From assembly GCA_039720395.1 (NCBI GenBank), contig CM077828.1, positions 17,334,264 through 17,398,263 of the forward strand: 64,000 nt of DNA, written 5' to 3'. The DNA comes from Liquidambar formosana. Its lineage: Eukaryota > Streptophyta > Magnoliopsida > Saxifragales > Altingiaceae. Positions 60,952-64,000 of this stretch are shown here, piece by piece. Each line of letters opens with the position of its first letter. Position 1 is the stretch's first letter. The notes beneath the pieces are model-generated. The model made no database searches. It was given only the letters and a program-made list of their open reading frames with translations, and was not told the origin of the DNA. A program made the translations under genes and the position numbers.

Positions 60952-61008
<57 letters not shown>

Positions 61009-61991
61009 TAGAACAAGAAAACCCATCCCTCTTAGTTCCCTGATTTTTATAAGCAAAAAAACACAACATAAAGAGGGTTTTCTTAGCCAGTTAGCCCTTA
61101 GTATCCCTAATTTTTTCAGCCAAAATACACCCTAGAATTGAAGACACATCCCAGTTAGTTCCCCTCATTTTTTTCTTAGCAAACAAACACAACATAAAGA
61201 AGATTTTCTCAGCCCTTAATTTCCCTCATTTTCTCAGCCAACAAATATAACATAAATATGATTTCTCAGCAAACAAAATGGAAAAAGAAAGAGAAAAATA
61301 AGGAGAGAGATCTCCTGTATAGATGAAACTTAATTAAGCCCTTCGAAAATTAACCCCCAATCAGAAAAGCTGAGAAAAAGAAAAGAAAGTGAGAAAATGT
61401 TTTGATACCTGATTGAAAGGAGATAATGGAGGCAAACTCTGACAAAAAAATCCAAAACGGAAAAAATTAAATACCATCAAATATCTCAAATATCAACCTA
61501 TATTTTTCCAAGTGAAAATTAAACATATATGGAGAAAAAATTCCAGAAGCTCAACTATGTTACCCAACTGAATGAACACTGAGAGGAGCAAAATCTGAAG
61601 AAACAAAAAACTCCAAAAACACACCTTGCATTTTTTCGGACAGCAACACCACCCCAACCTCGCCAACTCCATTTTTTCTGACCGTTGATTCATCAACAGA
61701 AAAAATAACAATAATAATAATAATACACAAAACAAAACGTCAACCACCTATAAACACCATCATTTTTACTTTTAATCTAATATAAACTAGAAATTGATCC
61801 ATTCAATTTACATGAGACAACCAAGCAGATCATGACCTTTAACAATATCGAAGTATATATATATATATATAGTATTATGTCAAAATGTAAATGTAATATT
61901 AAAATACAGGTGGCGCACTCCTACTCTATTCTAAATTTATTGGGGTATATATGTACGAATCAATCATCAATAAAAGAATTCCCTCTACAAA
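60366..61991. other. AT-rich stretch with imperfect repeats
   Basis: Blocks of the form TTCCCTCATTTTCTCAGC plus ACACAACATAAAGA repeat about four times between 61035 and 61290, which looks like leader/intron sequence. The 162-codon minus-strand frame at 60322-60810 is hydrophobic low-complexity sequence without a known domain. Microsatellites lie at about 60955-61006 and 61853-61870. Confidence 0.35.
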
Positions 61992-62633
61992 TCAATTGAA
62001 TTTCATAACCTTTGGAGCAAACCTCAACAACCTTTCCAAACTACCAGGCAAGAACTTCCTTGCAAACAAGAAGCAAACATTGGTCCCATTTCCATTGTAC
62101 TCACAATGGGTTCGATTTCTGAGTCTCCTCAATAATTCAATGGTCACATCCATTCTCCCATAGCTAACCGGATGGGCTCCTCCCTTGGACCAATCAACCC
62201 AAGTCAAGGTCCTGTTTGAATTCCTCTTGGAAAATTTGCAAGTAACAAACGTGGGCAAGTAGTGTTCGTCTGAAAAACAAGAGGGCTTGCAGAATTTCCG
62301 AAACACCGGAGCATATTTTTGATCGGAGATAACCTCGACAGCAAGGTCACGTTCAACCTCGAACCATTGGGAGCCCTTTCGCCATTGGGAGAGCATGATC
62401 AGGGGCCTCATTTTGGAATTATAGCGGCCACGGCCACCATGGTTGAGGAGATCCTTGGTCTCCACAAAGCTTTGGGTTGAGGCCATGAGGTAAGTGTAGA
62501 TGGTGGAGAAGTTGAATAAGGGAATGCATGATTCGGAGAGGAGAACAAAACGTTGGTTGGACAAGTCGAGAAGGGCATTGGCCATTAAGCGGCGCTCGGC
62601 TTCAATCATATTGAATTTTCCCCATTGCACCAC
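61992..62633 (-). CDS. GT14 (core-2/I-branching) glycosyltransferase, 3' exon
   Basis: The minus strand after the acceptor TTAATGCAG reads VVQWGKFNMIEAERRLMANA, then NQRFVLLSESCIPLFNFSTI. Further on are YNSKMRPLIMLSQWRKGSQW, then CKPSCFSDEHYLPTFVTCKF, RTLTWVDWSKGGAHPVSYGR, and the end RFAPKVMKFN-stop. This is the plant DUF266/GT14 family, type II Golgi membrane glycosyltransferases. Only the C-terminal ~214 residues are here. No upstream exon encoding the membrane anchor and N-terminal half was seen up to 64000, so it lies beyond the window or is missing. The intron just upstream holds two small elements. The frame is intact. Confidence 0.85.
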   Translation of the reverse strand: MVQWGKFNMIEAERRLMANALLDLSNQRFVLLSESCIPLFNFSTIYTYLMASTQSFVETKDLLNHGGRGRYNSKMRPLIMLSQWRKGSQWFEVERDLAVEVISDQKYAPVFRKFCKPSCFSDEHYLPTFVTCKFSKRNSNRTLTWVDWSKGGAHPVSYGRMDVTIELLRRLRNRTHCEYNGNGTNVCFLFARKFLPGSLERLLRFAPKVMKFN

Positions 62634-62779
62634 CTGCATTAATATTGAAACAACATCCTGTCAATTTTGTTTTTTCAATAATTAGATTACAAGAAAGATG
62701 GCAAAATTGGTATTGGCACCACATCAAAATTAGGAGGTGGCTTCACTTCAAAAATAATAAATAATAAGTAGAGACGTAG

Positions 62780-62915
62780 ATTACACCAGGTTATAGTTTA
62801 ATACAAATAATTACTTACTTATTAGTAAATGACTACTAACTTAACTAAGAATGACTACTAACTGTAATTGAACGTAATTGTTTGTTCATAACCGGACCTA
62901 TCTGTAATTCCCCCC
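62780..62915. mobile_element. MITE, GGGGAATTnnAGATnGG family, fourth copy
   Basis: Internal TACTAACTTAACTAA blocks and a right end (inverted) GGGGAATTACAGATAGGTCC match the copies at 30278, 34553 and 42695. The left border is degraded. Confidence 0.55.
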
Positions 62916-63113
62916 CCCCCCCCCCAACACCTCTCTCTTTTTTTTTTTTTTTTTTTTGGGGGGGGGTTTACTGGGAGATTACAATGCTAAAGTAAATCAT
63001 ACTGAAAATGTGGCAATTATTAAGATCTGTATTTAGACCCTGGCAAATATTTGTATAGGCCTGATTTAGGTTGGCTGAGATAGAGAGGCCCAATCCATAA
63101 ACAATATGCATTA

Positions 63114-63511
63114 GGGGCAGGCTATTGTCATTCCTTGGTTTTATCAGCACCCCCACTTATTTTGAGTTTTTAAGGTTTTATGAAAATATAAAATGTTTTT
63201 ATGAAAATCAATCACATTATTCACTAGATAACATCATTTTAAACAACGTTGCAGAATTTAAGTAGACTTCTTGACCAAAAATGAAATAGAGAGTATAAAT
63301 GACCAAAAGTCCATCTAAACGTCATATTTGGTATAAAAAATAAAAACAAATAAAAAATTCTATAAAGTTGTTTAAAATAATATTTTTTAATGGACAACCC
63401 AATCAATTTTGATAAAAACTTTTAATATTTTTCATAAAACCTTGAACAATTAAAATAAGTGGGGCCCATGGGGTACTGATAAAACCAAGGGGTGTGGCAA
63501 TAACCGGGCCC
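63114..63511. mobile_element. Foldback element, third full copy (398 bp)
   Basis: Ends GGGGCAGGCTATTGTCATTC and the inverted GGGCCCGGTTATTGCCACAC. Flanks TATGCATTA and TAAGCATCA match at 7 of 9 positions, so this copy looks older. Confidence 0.65.
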
Positions 63512-63772
63512 TAAGCATCAGACATGCCTGCCATGGTCTAACAAAAGCCCATTAAGTCATCTGGCCCGGTAATGAGCTTTATTGATTTTGGTTGTTATAG
63601 CTTATAGTCAGTGAAGGCCTCCATATGGGCGCAAGGCTCAAATTGAGCTAAATTTGGGCCTAGTCTTTTTCATTTTGAACAGGCTGAATCAAGTTGAGAC
63701 AATTTAATTTGAGTCCCATATTTTGTCTTTATTTTACTTGCTTTCAATCTGTATAAGCTTCTTTTTTCTTTT

Positions 63773-63803
<31 letters not shown>

Positions 63804-64000
63804 GGGACATGTGAGAGACAGAGAGGAAGAGAGAATACAAGAAGAAAGGAATGTGGAAAAGTGGCATATAGGATGGACAAAAGTGGGGTCTGGGAATGCA
63901 GATGAATAGAATTTTCTTTCGTTTGCAAAAGGAGTAGAATCCAAGCAATGCACAAAACCGAATTTCCACATGGCTCAATCCCGAAATTACAATAGAACGA
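63512..64000. other. Non-coding stretch at the right edge
   Basis: Poly-T tract near 63770-63803. Open frames here are low-complexity artefacts. This may be intron of the GT14 gene. Confidence 0.4.

Noticed and set aside
63670..63978. Several overlapping minus- and plus-strand frames
   Set aside because: All run through a poly-T/poly-A tract and lack any domain.

Overview
The window is plant nuclear DNA, most likely from an intron-rich, transposon-rich eudicot. It is AT-rich, carries CBP60, LRK10L, GT14 and FAR1/FRS family genes, and is crowded with MITE-type elements. I could not name the species. Few true host genes are present. Most of the recognisable structure is transposable elements, and about ten of these can be closed to the base by target-site duplications (TSDs) read directly from the sequence.

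Layout. (1) 1-7.5 kb: an LRK10L-type receptor kinase on the minus strand. Its transmembrane and kinase exon runs off the left edge, and two tandem, nearly identical extracellular exons lie at 4.8-5.5 and 6.8-7.5 kb. The copy nearer the kinase has lost its splice-donor GT. (2) 8.4-11.1 kb: a 2657-bp solo LTR with a 5-bp TSD. (3) 11.4-17.7 kb: a complete Mutator-like element (MULE) with ~215-bp terminal inverted repeats (TIRs) and a perfect 9-bp TSD. It encodes a FAR1/FRS-type transposase with introns, one in-frame stop and a substituted catalytic-type Asp. (4) 20.8-22.5 kb: a non-autonomous Helitron. (5) 24.9-53.1 kb: a tandem CBP60 (calmodulin-binding protein 60) cluster on the minus strand. 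A degenerate copy (24.9-26.0 kb) is followed by two seven-exon copies with intact reading frames (38.7-42.0 and 48.8-53.1 kb). Intron 3 of the degenerate copy was hit by a Pack-MULE carrying a CSLC (cellulose-synthase-like C) gene end. A related Pack-MULE at 32-33.6 kb carries a broken histone H2A.W-like retrocopy. (6) 42.9-47.3 kb: several further elements with 9-bp TSDs. (7) 53-62 kb: mostly repeats, including a LINE remnant, ~33-bp tandem repeats and a hAT element nested in another element. (8) 62.0-62.6 kb: the 3' exon of a GT14 (core-2/I-branching) glycosyltransferase.

The main story is repeated MULE-type activity: an FRS-coding element, two gene-carrying relatives, and several foldback or MITE families with 9-bp TSDs. 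These insertions sit beside tandemly duplicated immune-type genes (LRK10L and CBP60). The CBP60 copies give a built-in empty-site control for one insertion.
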